Shown here: positions 6,738-14,823 of the stretch, piece after piece
How the letters are laid out: every line of letters starts with the position of its first letter
How positions within the stretch are numbered: position 1 is the first letter of the stretch
Source of the DNA: an uncultured Bacteroidales bacterium
Lineage (GTDB): Bacteria > Bacteroidota > Bacteroidia > Bacteroidales > Muribaculaceae
Direction: 5' to 3'
Assembly (NCBI GenBank): GCA_902782465.1
Contig: CACZNH010000022.1
Coordinates: forward strand, 1-40,164
Length of the DNA stretch: 40,164 bases
Notes under the pieces: model-generated
Told to the model about the DNA's origin: nothing
The model's input: the letters and a program-made list of their open reading frames with translations, nothing else
Database searches by the model: none
Position numbers and translations under genes: made by a program

Positions 6738-8569
6738 AGAAAGCGCTCAACGCCATATTGCTCATCGTGATGACGCTCGTGCTGGCAGGCACGGCGCCCT
6801 GTGCCGCGCAGAATGTGAGCGGCACGATAACGTGTGCCGGCGTGGGCGTTGCCGATGTTGCCGTGAGCGACGGCTCGGTGGTCGTTCTCACCGATGCCAA
6901 CGGCCACTATTCCTTCACCAGCGACAAGCGCAGCGGCTATGTCTTCTTCTCGCTGCCCAGTGGCTATGAGCCCATCGTGAGTCACGGTTTCAGCCCCCTG
7001 TTCTGGACACCGTTCACATCGAGCGATCCCGCCGAGCACGAGGTGCACGAGTTCACGCTGCGACGTGTGGATAACGACAAGCACATCGTCATCTTCGGTG
7101 CCGACACCCACCTGGCGCGCCGCCTGAACGACATCAATATGTTCAGGACGGGCCTGCTTGTCAGCCTCAACGAGGAGGTGGAGCGTGCGGGCGACGTCCC
7201 CGTCTATTCCGTCCTGCTGGGCGACTTGACGTGGGATGTCTTCTGGTACCAGAACGATTACACCCTGACCCACTTCATGGCCGACATGAGGTTCTTGAAT
7301 TACCCCGTGATGCTGTGGCCCGTCATCGGCAACCACGACCACGACCCGAGCATCCCTGCCAGCGACGCCACCGACTGGGACTCGGCGGCACTGTGGCGCA
7401 AGACCATGGGCCCCAATTACTACAGTTTCAACCTGGGCAAGGTGCATTATGTGGTGCTTGACGATATCGTTTACCTGAACAGTTACAGCCCCAACGAGGA
7501 CTATGCCGACGGGGTGGTGGGCAACCGCAACTATCGAGGCGCCATCACCGACGAGCAGATGGAATGGCTCAAGAAGGACCTGGCGCTCATCGACCGCCAC
7601 ACGCCGCTGGTGGTGTGCATGCACATCCCCGCCTGGAGCATGACTTCGTCGTTCGGCTACAGCGGCCGCCTGGACAATACCTATCCCCTGTGTGCCCTGC
7701 TCAACGAGTTTGACAACGTGCACATCATGAGCGGCCACACCCACAGCAACTACACCATCCGTCCCACGGTCTATTCTCACATTACCGAGCATAACATCGC
7801 CGCCACCAGCGGCTCGCTGTGGTGGACCGCCTCGCTGACGGGTTACCACATCTGTCAGGACGGTGCTCCCGCCGGCTACCTGCGCTGGACTGCCAGCGGC
7901 GACGTTGTGCAGTGGCATTTCAAGCCCATCCACGAGGGTGACAGCCAGGTGCGCCTCTACGACATGAACACCGTGAAAGATTTTTACCGCACCAATTCCG
8001 CGATGCGTGGTATCCTGCGGGATTATCCCTCGCGGGTAAATTATGGGAATATCACGGACAACACGGTGATGTTCAACGTGTTTGGCTATAACACCAAGTG
8101 GAAGATTGACATCTGTGAGGGCGAGAAACGGCTGACCTGGACCCGCGTTTACACCGAGGACCCCTTCCACACCCTCACCTACGACGTGCCGCGCTATGCC
8201 GCCGTGGGCTATTACAGCACCTCTTACACGACCAACAACAGCACCCACCTGTTCAGGGCACAGGCCACGACCTCTGACCAGCCCATCACGGTGAGGCTGA
8301 TAGACGAGTTCGGCAACATCTACCTCAAGTCCATCAATCGGCCGCATCCCTACAGCCTGGAGATGGAAAAGGCCGAGACCACTCCGACCGTGGGCGACGT
8401 GAATGGCGACGGCAACGTGAATGTGGCCGACATCAACCTCGTCATCGGTTACCTGCTGGGAGATGCCCTCCAGCGCTGCCCCCTGCTGCTGCTGGCCGAC
8501 TGCAATGGCGACAACTCCATCAACGTTGCCGATGTGAATGTAATGATATCAAAGATTATCAACAATTGA
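6734..8569 (+). CDS. Secreted calcineurin-like phosphoesterase with C-terminal dockerin-like pair
   Basis: A 611-residue secreted protein starting at GTG with a signal peptide (cleavage likely after CAAQ). It has a carboxypeptidase-regulatory-like N-terminal domain (about 30-100), then a metallophosphoesterase core with the usual metal ligands: GADTH, GDLTWD, GNHDHD, CMHIPA and SGHTHSN. A beta-rich C-terminal domain follows. The last 60 residues hold two dockerin type I-like calcium loops, [20 protein letters not shown] and [17 protein letters not shown]. It probably removes phosphate from an extracellular or periplasmic substrate; the dockerin-like tail may anchor or stabilise it. The start overlaps the DUF4491 stop, and trmD follows after 7 nt, an odd pairing of a surface enzyme with a tRNA enzyme. 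Confidence 0.9.
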   Translation: MKKALNAILLIVMTLVLAGTAPCAAQNVSGTITCAGVGVADVAVSDGSVVVLTDANGHYSFTSDKRSGYVFFSLPSGYEPIVSHGFSPLFWTPFTSSDPAEHEVHEFTLRRVDNDKHIVIFGADTHLARRLNDINMFRTGLLVSLNEEVERAGDVPVYSVLLGDLTWDVFWYQNDYTLTHFMADMRFLNYPVMLWPVIGNHDHDPSIPASDATDWDSAALWRKTMGPNYYSFNLGKVHYVVLDDIVYLNSYSPNEDYADGVVGNRNYRGAITDEQMEWLKKDLALIDRHTPLVVCMHIPAWSMTSSFGYSGRLDNTYPLCALLNEFDNVHIMSGHTHSNYTIRPTVYSHITEHNIAATSGSLWWTASLTGYHICQDGAPAGYLRWTASGDVVQWHFKPIHEGDSQVRLYDMNTVKDFYRTNSAMRGILRDYPSRVNYGNITDNTVMFNVFGYNTKWKIDICEGEKRLTWTRVYTEDPFHTLTYDVPRYAAVGYYSTSYTTNNSTHLFRAQATTSDQPITVRLIDEFGNIYLKSINRPHPYSLEMEKAETTPTVGDVNGDGNVNVADINLVIGYLLGDALQRCPLLLLADCNGDNSINVADVNVMISKIINN

Positions 8570-8576
8570 AAAAGAT

Positions 8577-9260
8577 ATGCGAATAGATATACTCACCGTA
8601 ATGCCCGATGCGCTTGAGTCGCCGTTGCACACCTCCATCCTGCAGCGGGCACAGGACAAGGGACTGGTGGAAATCCATGTCCACAACCTGAGGGACTGGA
8701 GCCTGCGCAAGCACCGCAAGGTGGATGACTACCCCTTTGGCGGCGAGGCGGGCATGGTGATGCAGATTGAGCCCGTGTGGCGCTGCATGGAGGAGCTGAA
8801 GAGCCAGCGCGAGTATGACGAAATCATCTTCACCTCGCCCGACGGCGAGCAGCTGGACCAACCCATGGCCAACGCCCTGTCGCTCAAGGAGAACATCATG
8901 ATACTGTGCGGCCACTACAAGGGCGTGGACTACCGTATCCGCGAGCATCTGATTACCCGCGAAATCACTATCGGTGATTATGTGCTCACAGGCGGGGAAT
9001 TGCCTGCCGCCGTCATTGCCGACGCCGTGGTGCGCCTGCTGCCCGGTGCCATCGGTGACGAGCAGAGCGCCTTGAGCGACTCGTTCCAGGACGGACTCAT
9101 CGAGGCGCCGGTCTATACGCGCCCCGAGGTGTTCAACGGCTGGCATGTCCCCGAAATCCTGCTCAGCGGCCACCAGGCCAAAATCGCCGAGTGGAAGATG
9201 CAGATGTCACTGGAACGCACCAAGCGCCTGCGCCCCAACCTGCTGAAAGACAAAGACTAA
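8577..9260 (+). CDS. trmD: tRNA (guanine37-N1)-methyltransferase
   Basis: A 227-residue SPOUT-class methyltransferase of normal length. It places a methyl group from S-adenosylmethionine on N1 of G37 next to the anticodon, which prevents +1 frameshifting. Seen in the sequence: N-terminal [36 protein letters not shown], and the knot region [20 protein letters not shown] followed by [17 protein letters not shown] with the catalytic-loop aspartate. Only 7 nt separate it from the phosphoesterase gene, so it is probably on the same transcript. Confidence 0.97.
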   Translation: MRIDILTVMPDALESPLHTSILQRAQDKGLVEIHVHNLRDWSLRKHRKVDDYPFGGEAGMVMQIEPVWRCMEELKSQREYDEIIFTSPDGEQLDQPMANALSLKENIMILCGHYKGVDYRIREHLITREITIGDYVLTGGELPAAVIADAVVRLLPGAIGDEQSALSDSFQDGLIEAPVYTRPEVFNGWHVPEILLSGHQAKIAEWKMQMSLERTKRLRPNLLKDKD

Positions 9261-9286
9261 CGAATGGCCACGCCAAGGCGAGGCCC

Positions 9287-9328
9287 AAAAACTAAAAACT
9301 TACAACTTAAAACTTACAACTAAAAACT
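9287..9328 (+). repeat. Heptad tract before the DivIC/FtsB-like gene
   Basis: Six consecutive 7-mers, each ending in ACT (aaaaact, aaaaact, tacaact, taaaact, tacaact, aaaaact), fill the intergenic space and stop 9 nt before the ATG at 9338. Same period and position as the tracts before the MoxR and PBP genes. Confidence 0.85.
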
Positions 9329-9337
9329 TAAAATAAT

Positions 9338-9646
9338 ATGGCCCTTTTCAACATGCAACGTCCCAAGTGGATACCGCGGTGGCTGAATATCCCGCTGCTG
9401 ATATTTTTGGGTTTTGTGGTTGTGCTGCTGTTCTTCGGCGACAACAACTACATGAAAATCAGCAAGTACCGCTCCCAGATTAATGACCTCAAGAGTCAAA
9501 TCAAGAACAACCAGGACTCGGCAGCGATGTACGAAGCCAAGGTCAACGAACTGAATACCGACAACGAGTCGCTGGAGCGTCTTGTGCGTGAGAAATATGG
9601 CATGAAACGAACCAACGAAGAGGTGTATATCACCGATATCCCCTGA
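9338..9646 (+). CDS. Septum formation initiator family protein (DivIC/FtsB-like)
   Basis: A 102-residue single-pass protein: a short basic cytoplasmic N-terminus, one membrane segment (about 17-35), then a coiled coil (about 40-80) and the motif ERLVREKYGMKRTNEEVY, which is typical of DivIC/FtsB family divisome proteins. In the family, this protein joins FtsL and FtsQ/DivIB to regulate septal peptidoglycan synthesis. The ATG at 9338 gives the expected length. The next gene starts 7 nt after the stop. Confidence 0.88.
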   Translation: MALFNMQRPKWIPRWLNIPLLIFLGFVVVLLFFGDNNYMKISKYRSQINDLKSQIKNNQDSAAMYEAKVNELNTDNESLERLVREKYGMKRTNEEVYITDIP

Positions 9647-9653
9647 TAGCGCT

Positions 9654-10031
9654 ATGAGCATGAAACAAGAACACAGAATCGCCCTGTCCAACGGCCTGGT
9701 AGCCGTCGGCTTGCTGGTCATGGTTGTGATGGCCGTCATGCCGTTGCTCAACCTCAATCAACAGTGGATGCGCTGGGCATTTGCCGCCGGCGCCTTTATT
9801 GTGCTGATGGGACGAGCCCTGGGCCTGCGTCGCGACGTGTCGTTGCGTGCCCGCCGCCTCTATCACCTGCTGGTCACCAGCGCCTTGCTGTACTGCGCCA
9901 GCGCCGCGATGATGTTTTACTCGAGCGGCACCAACGACTGGATTGCCTTCCTGCTCGGTGGTGTGGTCATGCAGCTTTACGCGTCGTGGATGATTGACCG
10001 CGAGGCCAAGAAATCGGCAAATAGCGACTAG
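9654..10031 (+). CDS. Small four-segment membrane protein, function unknown
   Basis: A 125-residue protein with about four hydrophobic segments (residues 12-32, 40-55, 70-90 and 95-113), joined by short basic loops, and a charged C-terminus. I do not recognise the family. It sits 7 nt after the DivIC/FtsB-like gene and is likely co-transcribed, which allows a guess at an envelope or division role, but nothing in the sequence proves it. Transcription seems to end or be renewed after it, since the coaX promoter lies in the next 140 nt. Confidence 0.75.
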   Translation: MSMKQEHRIALSNGLVAVGLLVMVVMAVMPLLNLNQQWMRWAFAAGAFIVLMGRALGLRRDVSLRARRLYHLLVTSALLYCASAAMMFYSSGTNDWIAFLLGGVVMQLYASWMIDREAKKSANSD

Positions 10032-10084
10032 GACCGCATGAATTTTTTGTGGTTTACTAGGATTTGACTAATTTTAGATAAATT

Positions 10085-10165
10085 AGGCTGCGCCTCGGCA
10101 ATGCCAATAAAGAGGGCATTTTCTGCCCATTTTCTTGCCATTTCGCTCAGCTTGCACTAATTTTG
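10085..10165 (+). promoter_or_regulatory. coaX promoter inside the promoter-bearing repeat
   Basis: Head AGGCTGCGCCTCGG (10085-10098), an inverted repeat AATGCC/GGCATT (10100-10105 and 10115-10120), the 14-nt block CGCTCAGCTTGCAC (10144-10157), then TAATTTTG (10158-10165) as the -7 box. CTTG at 10134-10137 is a near -33 box at 20 nt. Transcription would begin only about 5 nt before the coaX ATG, giving a nearly leaderless message. Confidence 0.75.
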
Positions 10166-10173
10166 CGCTTTTA

Positions 10174-10926
10174 ATGAAAGGGAATCTGACGATTGACATC
10201 GGCAACACCTCGGTCAAGGTGGCTTATTACCTCGGCACGAAACTCGTGGCGACAACCCGTTTTGCGGGCAGTGACGGGCAGGTGTTGGACCGTTTTATCA
10301 GCACCTATAAGCCCGATACCGCCATCCTGTGCAGCACGGCATCGCCTGCTGTGACGCAGGATATCATCGGCCAGGTGGAAAGGCGTTGCCGTCGGGTGCT
10401 GCAGTTGACGCACGAGACCCCCATGCCGATCAGCCTGGCTTACCGCACGCCCCACACGCTGGGACGTGACCGCATCGCTACGGCGGTGGCAGCGTGGTGC
10501 CTTGTCAAGGACAGCGATGTGCTGGTCATTGACGCCGGCACGGCCATCACCTACGACCTGACGCTTGCCGACGGCAGTTTTGTCGGCGGTAACATCGCAC
10601 CGGGGTTGAAACTGCGTTTTGCCGCGCTGCACGAGCACACGGGACGCTTGCCGCTGGTGAACGCTGACGGTGAGATGCCGCTGGTGGGCTATGACACCCC
10701 GACTGCCATACGCAGCGGTGTGCTGTGGGGTGTGCTGGGCGAGGTCAGGAACTATATCGCCACGCTGTCCCAGGAGCATCCCGGGCTGAAGGTTTTCTTC
10801 ACCGGCGGTGACGGCAAGTGGCTGCACTCCCGTCTCGACGGTGTCATCGCAGAGTATTATGAACATTTGGCGGCTGAAGGACTCAACCGCATCCTATTAT
10901 ATAATCAAGCTAATGAGAATATTTAA
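10174..10926 (+). CDS. coaX: Type III pantothenate kinase
   Basis: A 250-residue ASKHA-fold kinase that phosphorylates pantothenate, the first step of coenzyme A synthesis. Seen: TIDIGNTSVK (phosphate loop), TLGRDRIATAVAAW, VIDAGTAITYDL and GGNIAPGLKLRFAALHEHTG followed by LPLV, and a late FTGGDG. The type III family lacks feedback inhibition by CoA. The ATG at 10174 was chosen because the family starts a few residues before DIGNT and the promoter lies just upstream. Its end overlaps the next gene by 14 nt. Confidence 0.95.
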   Translation: MKGNLTIDIGNTSVKVAYYLGTKLVATTRFAGSDGQVLDRFISTYKPDTAILCSTASPAVTQDIIGQVERRCRRVLQLTHETPMPISLAYRTPHTLGRDRIATAVAAWCLVKDSDVLVIDAGTAITYDLTLADGSFVGGNIAPGLKLRFAALHEHTGRLPLVNADGEMPLVGYDTPTAIRSGVLWGVLGEVRNYIATLSQEHPGLKVFFTGGDGKWLHSRLDGVIAEYYEHLAAEGLNRILLYNQANENI

Positions 10927-12157
10927 GAAAATATCACTAGTACTGGCTGTCGTGATGATGGGTTTCACCACGGCTCATGCCCAGATTATCACCACACCCT
11001 ATTCCAAGATGGGCTACGGTATGATCAACGACAACGTGTCCAGCATCCAGCGTGCGATGGGTGGCGTGGGTTATGCCATGCGTGGCGGACGCATCGTCAA
11101 TGTGATGAATCCGGCTTCCTATGCCAACGTGGACTCGCTCACCTTCCTGTGGGATGTGGGCGTGGACCTGTCCAACCTGTGGAGCAAGGAGGGAGACGAT
11201 AAGGGCTATAACTTCGGTGGCGGCCTGGATTACCTCACTGCTCAGTTCAAGATTGCCAAGGGACTGGGCGGCTCGTTCGGTCTGGTGCCCTATTCCCAGG
11301 TGGGCTATGCCTACGGCGGCGACATCAACGGCGGCACCGAGTCGCGCAGCGGTGGCGGCGGGTTCAACCAGCTGTATGTCGGTCTGGGTTACGAGCCGTT
11401 CAAGCATTTCACCGTGGGCTTCAATTTCGCCTATCTGTTTGGCGCCACCAACAACACCACGTTGATTTCCTCCACCTCGACCAGCTACTTTGTCCGCAAC
11501 ATGAAACTGCGCGACTGGAACACGCAGGTGGGTGTGCAGTACAGCCTTCCCATCGCCCGTGGTCGTGACATGCTCACCGTGGGCCTCGCCTGGCAACCCA
11601 AGAAGTCCTTCCATGGCGAGACATGGGGCACAAGCTATGACAGCCAGGACAGCAAGGTGGACACGATTGGTTTCACCAAGATGAAGGGCAACTATGAGCA
11701 GCCGACGTCGATAGGTGCCGGTGTGAGCTACATCTGGGACCGCCGACTCACCGTCGAGGCCGATTACACCTACCAGAAGTGGAGCAGTGCCAAGTATCAT
11801 CCCATCGGCGGCTATGAGTCACAGACGATGCAGTTCGATGACCGCTGGAAAGCCGCTGTCGGCTTGCAGTACACGCCCAACCGCCGTGGCACCTATGTCG
11901 GTGCGATGTCGTTCCGTGCCGGCGCGTTCTATAACCACGACTATCAGAACTTCAACGGCAACAACGTGCGTGACTATGGCGTGAGCATCGGTGTGGGTCT
12001 TCCCGCCTCCCTGCCCAGCCGCACCACCATCAACCTAGGCGTCGAGTGGCGCCACCGCGAGACCAGTCCCGTTCATCTCATTACCGAGAACTACCTGAAC
12101 ATAACGCTGGGCGTGAACTTCAATGAATTGTGGTTCTGGAAGAACCGCATTCGCTAA
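10913..12157 (+). CDS. Outer-membrane beta-barrel protein (OmpP1/FadL-like)
   Basis: A 414-residue protein with a signal peptide (MRIFKKISLVLAVVMMGF, cleavage near AHAQ) and repeated amphipathic, aromatic- and glycine-rich strands through to the end, where the last residues (ELWFWKNRIR) follow a typical barrel terminus. The N-terminal part after the signal (TTPYSKMGYGMI) fits Bacteroidota outer-membrane proteins often found beside coaX and lptC. It may be a transport channel for hydrophobic compounds, but the substrate is not evident. The start overlaps coaX by 14 nt and lptC follows after 5 nt, so the three are one operon. Confidence 0.8.
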   Translation: MRIFKKISLVLAVVMMGFTTAHAQIITTPYSKMGYGMINDNVSSIQRAMGGVGYAMRGGRIVNVMNPASYANVDSLTFLWDVGVDLSNLWSKEGDDKGYNFGGGLDYLTAQFKIAKGLGGSFGLVPYSQVGYAYGGDINGGTESRSGGGGFNQLYVGLGYEPFKHFTVGFNFAYLFGATNNTTLISSTSTSYFVRNMKLRDWNTQVGVQYSLPIARGRDMLTVGLAWQPKKSFHGETWGTSYDSQDSKVDTIGFTKMKGNYEQPTSIGAGVSYIWDRRLTVEADYTYQKWSSAKYHPIGGYESQTMQFDDRWKAAVGLQYTPNRRGTYVGAMSFRAGAFYNHDYQNFNGNNVRDYGVSIGVGLPASLPSRTTINLGVEWRHRETSPVHLITENYLNITLGVNFNELWFWKNRIR

Positions 12158-12162
12158 GTTGT

Positions 12163-12765
12163 GTGAGAAGTCTGGTTCAAATAGTGTTCCTGGTGTTGTC
12201 CGTCACGGCGGTGTTCACGTCGTGCAAGGATGATTCCACCGCTGTCGTGAGCCATCCCACCAATCCCGAGTTAGTGCCCACGATGACCACGAGTGATGTC
12301 CAGACCATCATCAGCGATTCCGGCTTCACCCGTTATCGCATCACCTCACCGCTGTGGAACATGTTTGAAGAGGCCAAGCGTCCGCACTGGACCTTCCCCA
12401 AGGGCGTGAAATGTGAGGAGCTGGACAATAAATTCAATACGGTGACTTCTATCCAGTGTGATTCGGCCTACTTCGACAAGGATAATGCCTTGTGGACGCT
12501 GACGGGTAACGTGCGCATCTCCAACGCGAACAACGACCTGATTCTCACTGACCAGATGAACTGGGACCAGCGTAACCACCAGATGTACAGCGACGCCTTT
12601 ATCCACATCGAGAAACAGGGCCGCATCATCGAGGGCTACGGCTATGTCTCCAATGAACGGCTGACAACCTACCAGCTGCGTCAGGTCGAGGCCATCTTCC
12701 CCATCGATGAGCGTCGCATGCCACATCCCGGCAGCGGCAACAGCCCGCGGCGCCCGATGCAATGA
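12163..12765 (+). CDS. lptC: LPS export protein LptC
   Basis: A 200-residue protein whose N-terminus (signal followed by FTSCKDD, Cys at about residue 21) looks like a lipoprotein. The rest matches LptC/YrbK: a beta-rich domain with SGFTRYRI, WTLTGNVRI and HIEKQGRIIEGYG. In the Lpt bridge, LptC passes LPS from the inner-membrane ABC transporter LptBFG to LptA. The start is uncertain; GTG at 12163 gives a normal signal, while a GTG at 12130 would extend into the upstream gene. It is preceded by the barrel protein and followed by the CNNM/CBS transporter, a gene order I know from Bacteroides. Confidence 0.85.
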   Translation: MRSLVQIVFLVLSVTAVFTSCKDDSTAVVSHPTNPELVPTMTTSDVQTIISDSGFTRYRITSPLWNMFEEAKRPHWTFPKGVKCEELDNKFNTVTSIQCDSAYFDKDNALWTLTGNVRISNANNDLILTDQMNWDQRNHQMYSDAFIHIEKQGRIIEGYGYVSNERLTTYQLRQVEAIFPIDERRMPHPGSGNSPRRPMQ

Positions 12766-12803
12766 ACTAAGACTGTAAAATAACTTTTATAGAGATATCA
12801 ATT

Positions 12804-14090
12804 TTGGACTCGTTTATATCGTCACTGGTAATAGCCCTCGTCGCACTGCTGTGCTCCGCTTTCTTCTCGGGCATGGAAATCGCCTTTGTTAGCTCCAACA
12901 AGGTGCGTGCCGAGATTGAGATGTCGCGCGGTGGCATCATCAACCGCATCCTCAATGTGTATTACCGCAACCGTGAGGTCTTCCTTTCCACTTTGCTCAT
13001 CGGCAACAACATTGCCAACATCATCTACTCCATAGCGATGGCACAGTTGCTGACATTGCCGTTGAAGCAGTGGATTACCGACGATGCCCTGCTCCTGTTG
13101 ACGCAGACGGTGATAGCCACATTGGTTATCCTGATTTTCGGCGAGTTTGTTCCCAAGACCATCTTCCGCATCAACCCCAACTACTCGTTGCGCACAGCTT
13201 CCATCCCGCTCTATATGGTCTATTGCGTGCTGTATCCCGTCTCACGCTTTACGGGCTGGCTGTCGGCAGCGCTGATGCGGCTGTTCGGCATCAAAATCAA
13301 TAACCGTCACGTCAGGCTGCTCACGGTCGATGAGCTGGACGCCTACCTGCAAGAGAACATCGACAAGCACGAGGACGAGAACAAGACCGTGGAGCGTGAG
13401 GTGAAAATCTTTGAGAATGCGTTGGACTTCAGCGACACACGCCTGCGTGACTGCATGGTGCCGCGCAACGAGATTGTCGCCGTAGATGTTGATGACACCA
13501 CCCGTGAGGACCTTGTGAAACTGTTCACCAAGTCGGGCTTGTCCAAGATTGTCGTCTATAAGGAAAACATCGATAATGTCATCGGCTTTATCCAGGTGAG
13601 TGAGCTCTTTGTGACCAATATCGATTGGAAGACGCGTGTGAAGCCCGTCCTGTTCGCCCCTGAGACCTTGTTGGCCCGCAAGATGATGCAGCAGCTCATG
13701 GGCGAGAAGCGTTCTATGGCGATTGTCCTCGATGAGTTCGGTGGCACCAGCGGCATGGTGACGCTTGAAGACCTGGTGGAAGAAATCTTCGGTGAGATTG
13801 AGGATGAGCACGACCGCAACAATCTCGTGGCACGCCAGTTGAGCGAGAACAGCTATGAGTTTGCCGGCCGTATGGAAATCGAGGAAATCAACGAGCGTTT
13901 CCATCTGGACATCCCTGAGAGTGATGACTACCAGACCATCGCCGGTTATCTGCTGGACCAGAATGGCGCCATCCCCAACGTGGGTGAGGTGTTTGAGCTG
14001 CCGCCGTACCGCTTTACCGTGGAGCGCAAGACAGCGGCCCGCATCGAGCTGATACGCGTTGACGTCATGGAGCAGGAGGGCAAGAAATAA
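12804..14090 (+). CDS. CNNM/CBS-domain transporter (CorC/hemolysin family)
   Basis: A 428-residue membrane protein: an N-terminal CNNM (DUF21) domain with about three to four membrane segments (SAFFSGMEIAFVSSNKVR, then IGNNIANI and FGEFVPK), a pair of CBS domains (VPRNEIVAVDVDDTTREDLV; KNIDN-type region; LDEFGGTSGMVTLEDLVEEI) and the CorC_HlyC transporter-associated domain at the end (DDYQTIAGYLL). Family members are implicated in magnesium or cobalt export and are often annotated as hemolysins. The start is a TTG at 12804; the family start MDSF-type N-terminus supports it. Last gene of the coaX operon; a tRNA promoter follows. Confidence 0.9.
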   Translation: MDSFISSLVIALVALLCSAFFSGMEIAFVSSNKVRAEIEMSRGGIINRILNVYYRNREVFLSTLLIGNNIANIIYSIAMAQLLTLPLKQWITDDALLLLTQTVIATLVILIFGEFVPKTIFRINPNYSLRTASIPLYMVYCVLYPVSRFTGWLSAALMRLFGIKINNRHVRLLTVDELDAYLQENIDKHEDENKTVEREVKIFENALDFSDTRLRDCMVPRNEIVAVDVDDTTREDLVKLFTKSGLSKIVVYKENIDNVIGFIQVSELFVTNIDWKTRVKPVLFAPETLLARKMMQQLMGEKRSMAIVLDEFGGTSGMVTLEDLVEEIFGEIEDEHDRNNLVARQLSENSYEFAGRMEIEEINERFHLDIPESDDYQTIAGYLLDQNGAIPNVGEVFELPPYRFTVERKTAARIELIRVDVMEQEGKK

Positions 14091-14149
14091 CGCCGAATGA
14101 CGTCATTTGGTTAAAAAAACGGCTCTCGTATCAAAAAAATGCCAAAATA

Positions 14150-14182
14150 TTTGCAGGATTGCACAAGATTGTAGTATCTTTG
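14150..14182 (+). promoter_or_regulatory. Promoter for tRNA-Asp
   Basis: TTTG (14150-14153), 21 nt, then TATCTTTG (14175-14182), a full match to the Bacteroidota -33/-7 consensus. It gives a leader of about 85 nt before the mature tRNA. Confidence 0.8.
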
Positions 14183-14186
14183 CAGC

Positions 14187-14269
14187 GCATTTCCCGAATG
14201 CAGGTTGCGTCTCAGCCATAGAAAGTAATCTTTCATGGCGTTCGACTTGCACTGCATTTCCCGAATGCA
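14187..14269 (+). repeat. 16-bp direct repeats flanking a decayed promoter repeat
   Basis: GCATTTCCCGAATGCA occurs at 14187-14202 and again at 14254-14269; each copy can fold into a 6-bp hairpin. Between them lies a copy of the dispersed repeat: GGTTGCGTCTCAG, a stem CCAT-GAAAG/CTTTC-ATGG, and the block CGTTCGACTTGCAC (14239-14252), followed by TGCATTTC in place of the -7 box. This whole segment is in the tRNA leader. Confidence 0.75.
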
Positions 14270-14273
14270 ACCA

Positions 14274-14350
14274 GGTGTGTTAGTTCAGTTGGTTAGAATA
14301 CCTGCCTGTCACGCAGGGGGTCGCGTGTTCGAGTCACGTACACACCGCCA
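14274..14350 (+). tRNA. tRNA-Asp (anticodon GTC)
   Basis: A 77-nt cloverleaf with encoded CCA. Acceptor GGTGTGT (14274-14280) pairs with ACACACC (14340-14346), the discriminator is G and CCA is at 14348-14350. The anticodon stem CCTGC/GCAGG holds the loop CTGTCAC, so the anticodon is GTC for aspartate. The T-arm GCGTG/CACGT has the usual TTCGAGT loop. Confidence 0.96.
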
Positions 14351-14353
14351 GAG

Positions 14354-14384
14354 GAGCTGCCTTTAACGAGGCGGCTCTTTTTTT
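14354..14384 (+). terminator. Rho-independent terminator after tRNA-Asp
   Basis: Stem GAGCTGCC (14354-14361) with GGCGGCTC (14370-14377), one U-G pair, 8-nt loop, followed by seven T. Confidence 0.88.
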
Positions 14385-14406
14385 GTCATGCGGTGTCCGC
14401 TAACCA

Positions 14407-14711
14407 GTCCCGTTAGGGACGGCAAGGGCATAGGCAGGAATGCAGTGAGGCATAGACGAACGGAATTCCTGTTCAATACGGCTCACCACAAGCATTTTTA
14501 GTCCCATCGGGGCGACAGTAACTTCTAACACACAACCTGTCGCCCCGATGGGGCTATGTTATTGGATGGTTCATAAACAGGAGTGGAACTTCACGCGAAG
14601 ATTGGCTGTGCCTTAGCTATTGGTTGCAAGCATCCATTGCATTCGGCTTGCACAACCTTTGTGCTTCGCTCCACCCCTGCCTATGAACTGCCAGCCCTAC
14701 GGGCTTAAAAG
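14407..14711. repeat. Quasi-palindromic REP-like intergenic element, copy 1
   Basis: This fills most of the 470-nt gap before the next gene. The centre is a perfect 16-bp inverted repeat (14503-14518 against 14537-14552, CCCATCGGGGCGACAG). The outer arms are related in inverted orientation: cataggcagg near 14430 and its complement near 14680. The right end, 14663-14711, is a near-perfect reverse complement of 40025-40073 (two differences in 49 nt). A decayed copy of the promoter-bearing repeat (14604-14661) interrupts the right arm. No coding potential is seen. It resembles REP/BIME-type elements common in Bacteroidota. Confidence 0.75.
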
Positions 14712-14748
14712 AGACAAAACATCCTTCTCGTTGAACTCACGTGAATGT

Positions 14749-14784
14749 AAATAAAGGCAGAGACCCGCGATTGGGGCCTCTGCC
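14749..14784 (-). terminator. Terminator of the dockerin protein gene
   Basis: GGCAGAG (14756-14762) pairs with CTCTGCC (14778-14784), with further C-G pairs inside; on the reverse strand it is followed by TTTATTT (14749-14755). Confidence 0.85.
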
Positions 14785-14823
14785 ATTAGGATTGTCTTAC
14801 GGTGCTATACCGCTGGTGGTGTG

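Noticed and set aside
14407-14711. Small proteins encoded in the REP-like element
   Set aside because: Frames are short and the sequence is explained by inverted repeats shared with 40025-40164.
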